64,000 bases of DNA from Episyrphus balteatus. Taxonomy: Eukaryota; Arthropoda; Insecta; Diptera; Syrphidae. The position numbers and the translations under genes are program-made. How positions within the stretch are numbered: the first letter of the stretch is position 1; each line of letters starts with the position of its first letter. Positions 38,001 through 44,135 of this stretch are shown piece by piece. Under the pieces are notes generated by a model. That model saw only the letters and a list, made by a program, of their open reading frames with translations. It made no database searches and was not told where the DNA came from. The DNA lies in the NCBI RefSeq assembly GCF_945859705.1, contig NC_079136.1:97959120-98023119 (forward strand), in the 5' to 3' direction.

Positions 38001-40468
38001 TACAGGACATTGGCCGATAGGGGAACATGCAGCAAAGTTGGGTATACCACACAATACTTGCTGTCGCAGCTGTTTGGACCAGCAAGAAAAAGAAACGGTC
38101 TTCCATTTTCTATGCCAATGTCCGGCCCTCGCTAGATATAGAGCACTTTCTCTGGGGAGTGAATTCTTTAATGACATAGATAACATATCAGAATCAAAGA
38201 TCAAAGACTTGATCTCGTTCTTCAACTCAACAAAGTGGATTTAGGAGTTCCTAAACACTTGTCTTTCCTCTTAAAATCAATCTAAATTCTATCTTCTAAT
38301 AAATCCATCATAGGTTCCATGAGTTTTGGTATCAAAACGGCGCATTCTGCGCTAATTGGGTCATCAAGCTCGTTTGCTTTGACCGCCATCTCTACCTACC
38401 TACCTACCTACCTACCCCAGACTTGATTTATTCTTTCTTTTTGTTTTTTTGGCATGTATTATTTTTTTTTATGAATTACATACCTATCTATTTTCTGATT
38501 CTGTTAAACCCTGTGTTATCATTAAATAAATAATTTATATTATACCTAAAAGTATTTTTTTGTTATTTAATCCTAGGGCAACCAAAAAGTATGTTGTTAT
38601 CGAAAAGTTAAATATCAAAACCGTGAAATTCGATGTTTGAGAAATAATTCACCAAAAATCAGTATGTATTTTTGAAATAAATTTTTATAAGAGTTACAGA
38701 TTTTTACATAATACTGTTTAGCGAAAAATACGAAATTTGAAAATATTTTTCTGGTTACCTAATACGTTTTTTAGGTCATATTGTATTTATTAAAACTCCA
38801 TACTTAGTTTTACAAAATACTTCCAAAATCTGGATTTAGGGATAAAAAAAAAAACGGTTTTAAGGACTTCTTCTGCCCAGAATTATAAGGACTGGATATT
38901 ATTAATGATATATAGTTCCAACAAAACGATTTTATATTCCGCAAGACTGATCGATTAATCAGTGAAAGTTCGATAACCGTGATGTAAGGAGAAATATTTC
39001 GGCCGAAAAGTGACCTCGTTTATACTATTAAGCTATTATGAGGTAACGTTAATGTTTTATATGCATATTACATAAAAAATTGTAGTTCTAAATAATAGTC
39101 ATAGTGGAAAAGTGATAGAAAAATTAACAAAAAGCACGATCTTTTCAAATGTTCATCCTGTATCCTTTAAGAGATCTTCTTAAACGAAGTTTTCTGATGG
39201 AAATAATCTACAAAGCGAGTTTTTTTTTTAATAAAAGGTAGATCTGTGAGAATCAAGCACACGAGGTAGGTAAGCAGAAATTTGCAATAGTTAAGTTTGA
39301 AAATTAGAATAAATTTTTTTAATGTATATTTTACTCACCCGATAACCTTGAGTCCTCCAAGGATCCCATAGCTTCCAATGGCAACTCTCCATAAACCAGC
39401 AAACCACCCTGATCCGATCCGTAGCTCCGATTGAATTCTCTGCGATTTCTCTCACGACTTCGTCTGGTTGACGGGCTTTGATTCCGAAATCGCAGTGCAC
39501 CTGATGCTGAGCTTGTGATACCAACACCTACACCTCCTCCTCCTCCACCACCACCACCACCTCCGCCGCTTCCAGTCACGACAGAAGTGGCGGCAGTGCC
39601 ACCAGCTCCTCCACTAGTCACCGTGCCGACTGTTGCAGCACTACTGCTGCTGCCACCTCCGCCGCTGCTGCTGCCACCTCCAACCACAGTAACGCCACCT
39701 ATCGACGACAAGGAAGCAGACGGTTCAGCACTATCACGATCCCGTTCTCTTGACACTAATGAAAATTTCATTAGTTTTCAGTTTTTTTTTTTTTGTTTTC
39801 AATTCTTGTCTTTTTTTTAATTCTTTTTTGATTGGTTTAATAAAAACACCAATAAACAGAAAGCACAGAAAAATGTTTGTTTTTCTTAAGGTGTAGTAAG
39901 CACAATTAAACAGTATTGAAGCAAGAAAAAACACAGTGAGTTGCAGGAAGTTTCAACAACGAACGAAAATATTTTTATAGATATTTTTCTGTCCAAAAAA
40001 CACTTTTAAAAAACATTAAACTAAAAATTGATATAAATACAAAAAATGATTTGTGCATTTGAAAAAAAAAAACTAATTAACGATAAAATTTGAAATGAAA
40101 CTAATAATTTTAATTGATTCACAAATTTACAAAAAAAAAAAAAAAATATTACAAAAACAACAACAAAAAAAAAACTGCTCGTGTCTGTAGATGGCAGATG
40201 TAGCAGCAAACGGATGTATGTATTTTTGTTTTTGTGTGTGTGAGAGAGAAAGATACAAAAGATGAGGAACAGAGACTAATTACTTTGATCGACAGCGTTG
40301 CGATTCCCCGAAGGCGACCTAGACGATCGAACACTACTGTCCTTACGCGTTTGATGGTGCTGATGTCGATGAACTCGGGCTGTGGCGCTTGGGATACTGT
40401 TGCCTGGGGTGACGTTGAGTGTGTCCATTACTACTGTTGGCAATTGCACATAATAATCATCGAGAAAA
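22971..40468 (-). CDS. Dmtn: TMCC-family transmembrane and coiled-coil protein (Dementin/TMCC2 orthologue)
   Basis: Twelve exons join in phase: 40468-40284, 39755-39339, 30308-30114, 30040-29976, 29890-29721, 29641-29514, 25936-25744, 25683-25563, 25499-25395, 25319-25206, 25136-24961 and 23097-22971. They give 664 residues to the TAA stop. Residues 1-240 are low-complexity (Ser/Arg, then Ser/Gly). Residues 240-325 form a first coiled coil with family words KEQTARDD, EYLKLA and VFEKKNQKSA. SKPREFAHLIKNKFGSADNI (363-382) is a TMCC signature. A second coiled coil spans about 455-564. Then come NARAL and two membrane spans (about 594-616 and 626-640). TMCC proteins are endoplasmic-reticulum proteins; TMCC2/Dementin is linked to amyloid-precursor-protein metabolism. 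The first visible exon is open upstream of Met14, so the true start may lie in an unseen 5' exon. One intron carries a full LINE. Confidence 0.93.
23098..24960 (-). other. Last intron of the TMCC gene
   Basis: A 1.9-kb intron with no exon-like frame in phase and no evident full transposon. Two overlapping frames at about 23692-23953, one on each strand, have no splice support. Confidence 0.6.
24961..25136 (-). CDS. Dmtn: TMCC gene exon, first membrane span
   Basis: Residues 565-622. ISKMEHLSQQQYVTVEG is followed by NSNARAL and a hydrophobic helix, about residues 594-616, ending at MPFLKT. The acceptor is TTCAATAG and the donor is GTGAGT. Confidence 0.95.
25206..25319 (-). CDS. Dmtn: TMCC gene exon, end of coiled coil 2
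   Basis: Residues 527-564 (38 codons). ENLKQTIADMEEKVQYQSDE and the closing ENCQTR match the TMCC 'NLKQ...EEK..YQ..ER...ACQTR' block. The donor is GTAAGT. Confidence 0.95.
25395..25499 (-). CDS. Dmtn: TMCC gene exon, coiled coil 2
   Basis: Residues 492-526 in phase 0 (35 codons). It carries LESERYRAEGLEEQINDLTE with heptad spacing. The acceptor is TTTTTAG and the donor is GTAAAA. Confidence 0.93.
25563..25683 (-). CDS. Dmtn: TMCC gene exon, start of coiled coil 2
   Basis: Residues 451-491. It begins GSGKSQSGASQYNVIYKTIL and continues QERNDELEKLKERVERLE with clear heptads. The acceptor is GTGTACAG and the donor is GTTTTT, a weak donor kept because the phases match and family similarity runs across the junction. 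Confidence 0.9.
25744..25936 (-). CDS. Dmtn: TMCC gene exon, disordered linker
   Basis: Residues 387-450, rich in Asn, Ser, Thr and Gly, ending SSVTSESIPAG. The acceptor is TTATTAG and the donor is GTATGT. This spacer between the coiled coils is variable in length among TMCC proteins. Confidence 0.9.
25937..29513 (-). other. TMCC gene intron with Tc1-like remnant
   Basis: A 3.6-kb intron. It contains a plus-strand frame at 27008-27307 that I do not recognise and do not regard as a gene, and the Tc1-like terminal sequence at 28261. Otherwise it is AT-rich. Confidence 0.5.
28257..28660 (+). mobile_element. Probable decayed Tc1-like transposon, left end
   Basis: CAGCCTTGGCCAAAAGTATT at about 28261, continuing AGGCACCCC, resembles Tc1-family termini of the 'CAGTGCCTTGCGAAAGTATT' type. 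It is preceded by TA. About 220 bases on, a frame reads MGGKIKTWGFI, which recalls the transposase block 'HGGGxxMVWG'. No right terminus was found and the frame is broken, so this is an old partial copy. Confidence 0.35.
29514..29641 (-). CDS. Dmtn: TMCC gene exon, SKPREFA signature
   Basis: Residues 344-386. A glycine-containing segment (NVGGNIRDGITGFSGSVM) precedes SKPREFAHLIKNKFGSADNI, the most diagnostic block of the family. The acceptor is TTTTCAG and the donor is GTAGGT. Confidence 0.95.
29721..29890 (-). CDS. Dmtn: TMCC gene exon, coiled coil 1 to linker
   Basis: Residues 288-343. VFEKKNQKSAHTIAQLQKKL completes the first coiled coil. QPREVLRDVGQGL matches the TMCC 'RQPKDVLRDMQQGLKDVG' region. 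The acceptor is AATTATAG and the donor is GTAAAA. Confidence 0.95.
29976..30040 (-). CDS. Dmtn: TMCC gene exon, coiled coil 1
   Basis: A 65-nt exon encoding residues 266-287 (DNVNEYLKLAASADKQQLQR and two more). The acceptor is TTTGTAG and the donor is GTGAGT. The DNV-EYLKLA spelling is nearly invariant in TMCC proteins. Confidence 0.95.
30114..30308 (-). CDS. Dmtn: TMCC gene exon, start of coiled coil 1
   Basis: Residues 201-265. The acceptor is TATAACAG and the donor is GTGAGT. A His/Arg-rich linker leads into the heptad pattern LQAIDRLSTKI and the family motif KEQTARD, which continues in the next exon. Confidence 0.95.
30309..33004 (-). other. TMCC gene intron, part 3' of the LINE insertion
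   Basis: Part of the 9-kb intron. It holds the 137-bp MITE at 31653 and no recognisable exon. Words near 31400-31830 faintly recall a mariner/Tc1 transposase (RDLSPIG near 31812), too weak to annotate. Confidence 0.5.
31653..31789. mobile_element. 137-bp MITE in the TMCC gene intron
   Basis: AGCTGCGTTCCTTTGGAAAT at the left end returns as its complement at the right end. The inverted arms reach about 50 bp (through TTTATCTACTTTTTAGTAC). ATA flanks both ends, so a 3-bp duplication is possible. Confidence 0.7.
33005..33017. repeat. Left 13-bp target duplication of the LINE
   Basis: TACCCCAGACTTG occurs here and again at 38413-38425, directly after the (TACC)n tail. Exact duplications of this length mark target-primed insertion of a non-LTR element. 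The terminal TACC could partly belong to the tail. Confidence 0.8.
33018..33417 (+). other. LINE 5' untranslated region
   Basis: About 400 nt between the target duplication and the first ATG of ORF1. Relatively GC-rich blocks (GTGCCGGGCGG near 33056) probably include the internal pol II promoter expected of such elements. A 67-codon frame inside it is not conserved-looking. Confidence 0.6.
33418..34626 (+). CDS. LINE ORF1 protein (RNA-binding/nucleocapsid-like)
   Basis: 402 residues from ATG 33418. The N-terminal ~120 residues are Ser/Thr/Asp-rich and probably disordered. A very basic stretch follows (KRNRSREEANPPQKRSKTGG and on, about residues 140-180). The C-terminal half (about 185-385) looks folded, with SVWNSIEAKLSEMVF and LRICEVSRGALDK. 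No C-x2-C-x4-H-x4-C zinc knuckle is present, unlike I and Jockey ORF1. The fold may be the domain found in LOA-type ORF1 proteins, which needs a profile search. The stop codon lies five bases before the ORF2 ATG, so ORF2 is probably translated by termination-reinitiation or a related mechanism. Confidence 0.88.
   Translation: MDRKDKTDATTSSDMEDELLASSQETIVDCSVNAGGTSISEQSSKIGNTGGTSHSTPVFRPVPNPIKPSGSKASQSDATHRKKRTASSHRRADFKRASFILGKIAKNEEAGTPHENDAADKIKYGKIVEEYNNLLIEPKKTVKRNRSREEANPPQKRSKTGGTTKKTPPQGAAQSRTLSEIVRDDLQVAIVDELSTDNRALTSVWNSIEAKLSEMVFLYTLTATEGPYPSFDSGEMLRGYRVIKCEDEFSRGFLSKSIAEISNKWDGLKLKLIPAKEIPRQPLARIWLPLMSIKPSGPELIRSLQRLNPLIPMHDWVVIKTEEPQKNSASYLLRICEVSRGALDKADYKLRFGIRNVKIKVLQSQEMDPNLVEDIVEVDDVSKKAGTSGKVPVTDCAGSFTN
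34631..37150 (+). CDS. LINE ORF2: endonuclease and reverse transcriptase (truncated by frameshift)
   Basis: 839 residues from ATG 34631. The N-terminal APE-like endonuclease has N8, the QEPW motif with E35, D138 and N140 in CDANARH, and the SDH triad with D219 and H220. The reverse transcriptase spans about residues 440-700. It includes KSPGPDGI, FIPKVGKRG, FRPISLTS, catalytic D577 in FLDVEGAF, GTPQGGVLSP and YADD at 665-668. All catalytic residues seen are intact. The frame runs into a stop at 37148-37150 just after 'LKKIQRTAS', where related proteins continue toward RNase H, so the last residues are out of frame. Confidence 0.93.
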   Translation: MLRVIQVNLKHSKCASDNLRVFLREENFDVGMIQEPWVNGLQVRGLRDSQYDLFYKPVSSNQGKPRTCILAKKHLKAFLCPNFSTSDLTVIKLEGSNTDSLLLASAYMAHDQQSPPDEVRRLTSEANTSKTSLLIGCDANARHTLWGSSEINERGESLFDYIIENNLIICNRGTTPTFTFPSSGNYEGWEDVLDLTLINNCSDLQVENWRVSPLKSFSDHSWILFQLNFETKIPTPYRNPKRIDWKKFSQIFSAKLRSIPNLSTDTVADLESNVLNFERSMITAFKASCPVRHSSKTFPPWWNEDLSNLRKMTRTIFNICHKHKFYQPYKDCLRVYKHTIASSKRESWEEYCHSIEDIKDSARLSKVLSREHTNPSFLKKPDGSWTISPAESLELLMTTHFPGCEDNTSEVNINPTLLSVTAEQVNSLITRENIAWAISTFSPYKSPGPDGILPIMLQKQQEIAVTWLEKIFKGCLLLNHVPKSWRQVSVVFIPKVGKRGHESAKDFRPISLTSFLLKTLERILETHIREIFKRCPLESSQHAYMRGKSTETALHEVVRTIENSIHFKEYTLATFLDVEGAFNNVLTESILEALVTFEVEDYIRSWIISMLKERRIQASLGNSHCYKCVNRGTPQGGVLSPLLWLLVMNNILVKLERSGVKAVAYADDLVVLVSGKFLPVISEITDTALRRVSNWATSCGLGVNQSKTELMLFTTKTKIPAFPLPQLNGQILSLSSSAKYLGVILDTKLSWKLNIEERVKKASIAFYACSKTFGKKWGLKSKMILWTYTAVVRPILTYGAIVWWPALSKAYNINKLKKIQRTASVGTTGALPGRAPLRL
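37130..38244 (+). pseudogene. LINE ORF2 C-terminal part: RNase H and zinc-binding tail, out of frame
   Basis: The frame continues ORF2 in another phase: EALNVLLHLLPIDLHV begins near 37129. The RNase H domain keeps its active-site pattern: D in FTDGSK (37423-37425), E in QAELLAI, D in LTDSQAA and D in NEKADELA, with the expected His in IPGHSG. The tail has CCRSCLDQQEKETVFHFLCQ, a Cys/His cluster typical of these elements. The stop TAG follows KWI at the end. The junction with the upstream frame lies between about 37107 and 37135 and implies a small indel. It is described here only as a break. Confidence 0.9.
38245..38412 (+). other. LINE 3' UTR and (TACC)n tail
   Basis: About 150 nt of 3' UTR end in five to six TACC units instead of poly(A). 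Simple-sequence tails of this kind are known in I/LOA/R1-type elements. The right target duplication (38413-38425) follows directly. Confidence 0.8.
38426..39338 (-). other. TMCC gene intron, part 5' of the LINE insertion
   Basis: AT-rich intronic sequence between the LINE and the donor at 39338. No further element boundary is recognised. Confidence 0.5.
39339..39755 (-). CDS. Dmtn: TMCC gene exon, Ser/Gly-rich N-terminal region
   Basis: The acceptor ends ATTAG (39756) and the donor is GTGAGT (39338). It supplies residues 62-200. A glycine/serine stretch includes twelve consecutive glycines (about residues 125-136) encoded by mixed GGT/GGA/GGC codons. An SRERNRRE basic segment and acidic residues follow before the 9-kb intron. 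The opposite strand is open as a proline-rich frame only because of this tract. Confidence 0.9.
40284..40468 (-). CDS. Dmtn: TMCC gene, first visible coding exon
   Basis: The acceptor is TTTAATTTCAG ending at 40469 and the donor is GTAATT at 40283. It encodes residues 1-61 plus the first base of codon 62. The frame is open from the acceptor (FLDDYYVQLPTVV) into an internal Met14-Asp-Thr. Either a 5' coding exon exists upstream, or translation starts at Met14 and the bases before it are 5' UTR. The His/Arg/Ser-rich remainder is probably disordered. Confidence 0.8.
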
Positions 40469-40816
40469 CTGAAATTAAAATAAAAACAAATAAAAGATTA
40501 GAACAATTATTATAATGAATTAATGAAAAAAAAATATTTAATTAAAATGTCATCTATCAATTTGTTGATTGTTTACAGTAGATAAGCGTTAGAATCACAT
40601 AAAGTTTGTTGCCAAGGTGGCTCTTTCAAGTTAACTACCAAGTTACTGATATGTACTAATTACTATGTGCAATGACGAAACTGATAGAACAAAGCGGGTT
40701 CGTAGATAATAAGAGATGATAGAGTATAAGAAGGTAAACCTAGCTAGCTATTCATAGCTTTTACCATTAGCAAAGGCTAGACAGTTAAGCTTTGTTTCAT
40801 AGAAATACACTGCTGG

Positions 40817-41112
40817 GGGCCTGTTCTGGTTCTGTGAAAAAGTATATCAAATAAATTGTTTTCACATTCGCTCGCAAGCATTGCCTTCACTTTTTCGATT
40901 CATTTGGTCTAAAAATGCGATTCTCGTTTTGTGAATAAAAACATTAAAAAAATTTAGTACCGACTTAAACTTTAATTTTATTCATTTTCATATTCACTTC
41001 GAAATATCGGCGTGAAAACAAATTAATTTATAATGAAAATTTTTGAATCGGATTTAAAATAAAAGGGTGAAAATATTTTCGATTCACTTATTCACAGAAC
41101 CAGAATAGGCCC
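40817..41112. mobile_element. 296-bp MITE with GGGCCTGTTCTGG ends
   Basis: GGGCCTGTTCTGGTTCTGTG at the left is inverted at the right (CACAGAACCAGAATAGGCCC). The interior is AT-rich with scattered TTTTCACATTCG / GTGAAAATATTTTCGATTC echoes. Duplication is unclear. It lies just upstream of the first visible TMCC exon and could overlap its regulatory region. Confidence 0.65.
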
Positions 41113-41185
41113 TTGCTCAAAACTAGCAAAATAAAAAATTTTTGTTGTTTTTATCAGTTTAATTAAATTTGAGGACTTAGGTACC

Positions 41186-42899
41186 CACGGGTCGTTTGAA
41201 CGCGACACTACTCGAAGTGTCTTGCACTCCAGATTTTTTGATGCAGAAATGTTCCTTGGGGTCTAAATAGTAAGAAAAAAGCTTTTTTAAAATCTTCTAT
41301 AAAGCTATTCGTTTTTTGCGAGCTTCATTAGTTATGAAAAAACGTACTTTTACGTACTTTCGCTCACGTTTTTGTTAATAACTCTGTTAATAATAAATGG
41401 TAGAAACTCAAATAATGGCTCTATTTTTAGAAGAAATATTTTAACTGCGTTTCAATAAAATTGGTGTCATTTTTAGATCTTCAGATATTCGAATCTAAGT
41501 CCGTTCATTTTTTCTGCCCTATTCGATTTCACTAATCAAAAAGTTTTTTTTTATAGAAGTCAAGGTATACTTTTCTAATGGTGTTTCGTATGCTGAACTC
41601 GAATCCAAAGTCAAAAAAATTCCATCACATCAAGCTTTTGAGATATTACCGTTAGAAAATCAAAAATACCCTTTTTTAACAGTTTTTGAGGTTATGTCCT
41701 TTTGCGTGAAACGCCAAACGAACATACGATTTTTTGCATAGAGAATATGCACCAAACATGGAAAAGAGATATTAAAAAGATTTAAACGGATTTTAAAAGA
41801 AGAAATTTAGTTCTTTAAGAAACCGCTACAAATGTAATTTTAAAAATCATCACGCAAAGGGACATAACCTCAAAAACTGTTAAAAAAAGGTTATTTTTGA
41901 TTTTCTAACGGTAATTTCTCATCTTTTTTCTATGGGTATATGAAGCTGTACCCAGCACCTCTTCGCAAGAATGACACTGTAACCTCATTGTTATCAACAT
42001 TTAAGATGCAGCCGACGTAAAATGTTATTTTTTTCTTAACTACTGGAAACTTGACCAGAAAATAGTCACCAGCCTTTATGGACTAATCTTCGCTGGCCAT
42101 CATATTTTCGTCAATCATAATTTGTTGCTCTTGCCAAAAAGCGAGGTTAACACTGTCCGAGTCATCCAAAACCAAAGACTGGAGCGAGTTTAGAGTGGTG
42201 TTGATGGTTGAGGAGTCTGATGATAACATTTTAATTATATTGCCAAATATCAGTTTTGTCAACATATACCAATATATAAAAACAAAGTCTAGTGCAAAAA
42301 TTAAGAGGGTGACTTTGGCCACCCGGCCAAAGTCACGCGACATGCCGGCCAAAGTCACTCTACCATATGGCATTTTTTATAAACAAATTAAAATTAATTT
42401 TTATGAAATAGTTACAAGGGTAGAATGAAAGTAATTCAACTTGCAAAACAATACACATATCGGAGTTAAAGTCATTTTGCAATCCTATTTCTGCAACATG
42501 TTCAAACCATCCAACATTTTTAGGTGATTTTTTTTTTTTAGCATTTTTAAGAAAACTAAATTTCAGTATAAATTAATATCTAATTTTAATTAAATAAAGC
42601 TAGTATGATCACTTTTTAATTCATCAAATTATAAGAATTTACAAAGAAACTTGGAAAAAATCAAACAAGTCCTTCATATATTAAGAATTTAAAAAAAAAA
42701 TGTCCATGTCAAAGCCAAAGTCACCCGACAGGCCAAAATCACCCGGTTTTACGGTAATTAAGCTCGCAAAAAACGAATAGCTCGATAGAAGATTTTAAAA
42801 AAGCTTTTTTCTTACTATTTAGACCCCAAGGAACATTTCTACATCAAAAAATCTGGAGTGCAAGACACTTCGAGTAGTGTCGCGTTCAAACGACCCGTG
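41186..42899. mobile_element. 1.7-kb inverted-repeat element with TACC duplication
   Basis: The termini are CACGGGTCGTTTGAACGCGA and its complement. The arms run about 144 bp with only around four mismatches. TACC flanks both sides (41182-41185 and 42900-42903). A second hairpin lies inside (about 41643-41705 against 41855-41930). It includes the module shared with other elements (about 41525-41705). Five copies of GGCCAAA(G/A)TCAC lie at 42300-42365 and 42715-42750, two of them forming a tight hairpin. The superfamily is not assigned. Confidence 0.75.
42083..42373 (-). CDS. Unrecognised frame inside an inverted-repeat element
   Basis: A 96-codon frame with an acidic, Ser/Asn-rich C-terminal half (SSDSSTINTTLNSLQSLVLD). 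It could be the end of a lost transposase or chance. The N-terminal third is the translated GGCCAAAGTCAC hairpin region, which argues against a normal start. No family is recognised. Confidence 0.15.
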   Translation of the reverse strand: MPYGRVTLAGMSRDFGRVAKVTLLIFALDFVFIYWYMLTKLIFGNIIKMLSSDSSTINTTLNSLQSLVLDDSDSVNLAFWQEQQIMIDENMMASED

Positions 42900-42919
42900 T
42901 ACCTATATCTAGTTTGATC

Positions 42920-43470
42920 AATTCCCCATTATTTTAAGAACAAAAAATATTCTCCAACTTTATATTTTGCATTATCGTTACAGTGTTTTGAAAATTAAAA
43001 GCGTAATTATGTCAGATTCAGGGCATTGAAATCAAAGTCCAGTTACAAAGGAATTTTATGTAGATTAAGGGCCAATTATCGCGGCTGCAACATTTTTTTA
43101 TTATTTGAAGTATAATTATAAAAAAATGCAATATTTTAATGCAGTTACCTAATATAAAAAAAAAAAAAATAGGTCAGGAAATAATAATTTTTGGGTCTTT
43201 ATTCAACCTGCACTTGTGTGTTATATGTATTCAGTTTACTGGTGAATACCCTAAGTTTTCAAACTCGAGTGTTGAACGCTTTCAAGATCCAAGGTAGATA
43301 AAAAAAGTTTTTCGAAACGCCTCCTGTAAATTCTGACAACAATTCTACGACAAGATTCTACAATGTTTTGACAATGTTTTGTACATATTTTTAGGATAGA
43401 GTAACTAGAAGGCATTGTAAAGTATTCAACTAGTCAGTAATAGCAAACGTGAGGTTATTCAGAACGTATT
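42920..43470. other. Non-coding spacer between elements
   Basis: AT-rich sequence without recognisable exons or element ends. Confidence 0.4.
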
Positions 43471-43482
43471 GTATAACGATAA

Positions 43483-44132
43483 CACTGGTTAACAAAATTA
43501 AACTTTTTTTTTGTTGCCGAAACAAAAATATACTTTTCTGAAGGTTTTCGGTGTGCTGAACTCGAATCTGAAGTCAAAAAAAATTAATCAGCTCCCGTTT
43601 TTGAAATATTACCGTTAGAAAATGCAGTACTTCGGACCTTATTCTTTTATATAAGGAACATTTTTTGAGCATATTTAGTAACGGTTTTCATAAGTACTAT
43701 TTACCACCTTTTTAAATCTGTTTAAATCTTTCCGATATCTTTTTTACTGCCCGAGATATCCTAAGTTGTTTGGTATTTTTATAAATTTTATAACGTCATT
43801 ATCTTCTTTATGATATATGAAGCCAAACCCACTTACTTCACTTTAAGATATCTCGGGCAATATAAAAGATATTGAAAAGATTTAAACAGGTATCGAAATA
43901 TGGAAAACAGTTCTTATAGAAACTGTTACTAAATATGCTCAAACAATTTTCTTTATACAAAAGAAGAAGGTCTGAAGAATTAAAAAAAAACGTATTTTTG
44001 CATTTTCTAACGGTAATATCTCAAAAACGGGAGCTGATTAGTTGTTTCTGACTTCGGATTCGAGTTCAGCACACCAAAAACCTTCAGAAAAGTATATTTT
44101 TGTTTCGGCAACAAAACCCTTGTAAACCAGTG
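43483..44132. mobile_element. 650-bp foldback element with CACTGG ends and TAA duplication
   Basis: The left end is CACTGGTTAACAAAATTAAA and the right end is the complement of CACTGGTTTACAAGGG. TAA occurs on both sides (43480-43482 and 44133-44135). Long arms (about 43505-43790 and 43845-44115) are imperfect complements and include GTTGCCGAAACAAAAATATA and the shared AACTCGAATC module. CACTG ends with a 3-bp duplication would fit CACTA/EnSpm-like or Harbinger-like elements. There is no transposase. Confidence 0.65.
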
Positions 44133-44135
44133 TAA

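Larger units (their letters stand above)
33018..38412 (+). mobile_element. Near-complete non-LTR retrotransposon, LOA/I-like (about 5.4 kb)
   Basis: The order is 5' UTR (33018-33417), ORF1, ORF2 with endonuclease and reverse transcriptase, RNase H region, short 3' UTR and a (TACC)n tail (about 38393-38413). It is flanked by a perfect 13-bp duplication. It is noticeably GC-richer than its surroundings and lies antisense within an intron of the TMCC gene. RNase H downstream of RT restricts it to I-group clades such as I, LOA or R1-related lineages. Spellings such as VNLKHSK and the lack of zinc knuckles in ORF1 favour LOA-like, which is an inference. The only visible lesion is a frameshift near 37110-37135, so the copy is recent but probably not autonomous. 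Confidence 0.93.

Noticed and set aside
39515..39820. Plus-strand proline-rich open frame
   Set aside because: It is the complement of the Gly/Ser-rich TMCC exon; the minus strand has matching splice sites, phase and family similarity.
42083..42373. Frame considered as a transposase relic
   Set aside because: No DDE or HTH motif could be seen and the N-terminal part is repeat-derived; kept only as a very low-confidence feature.
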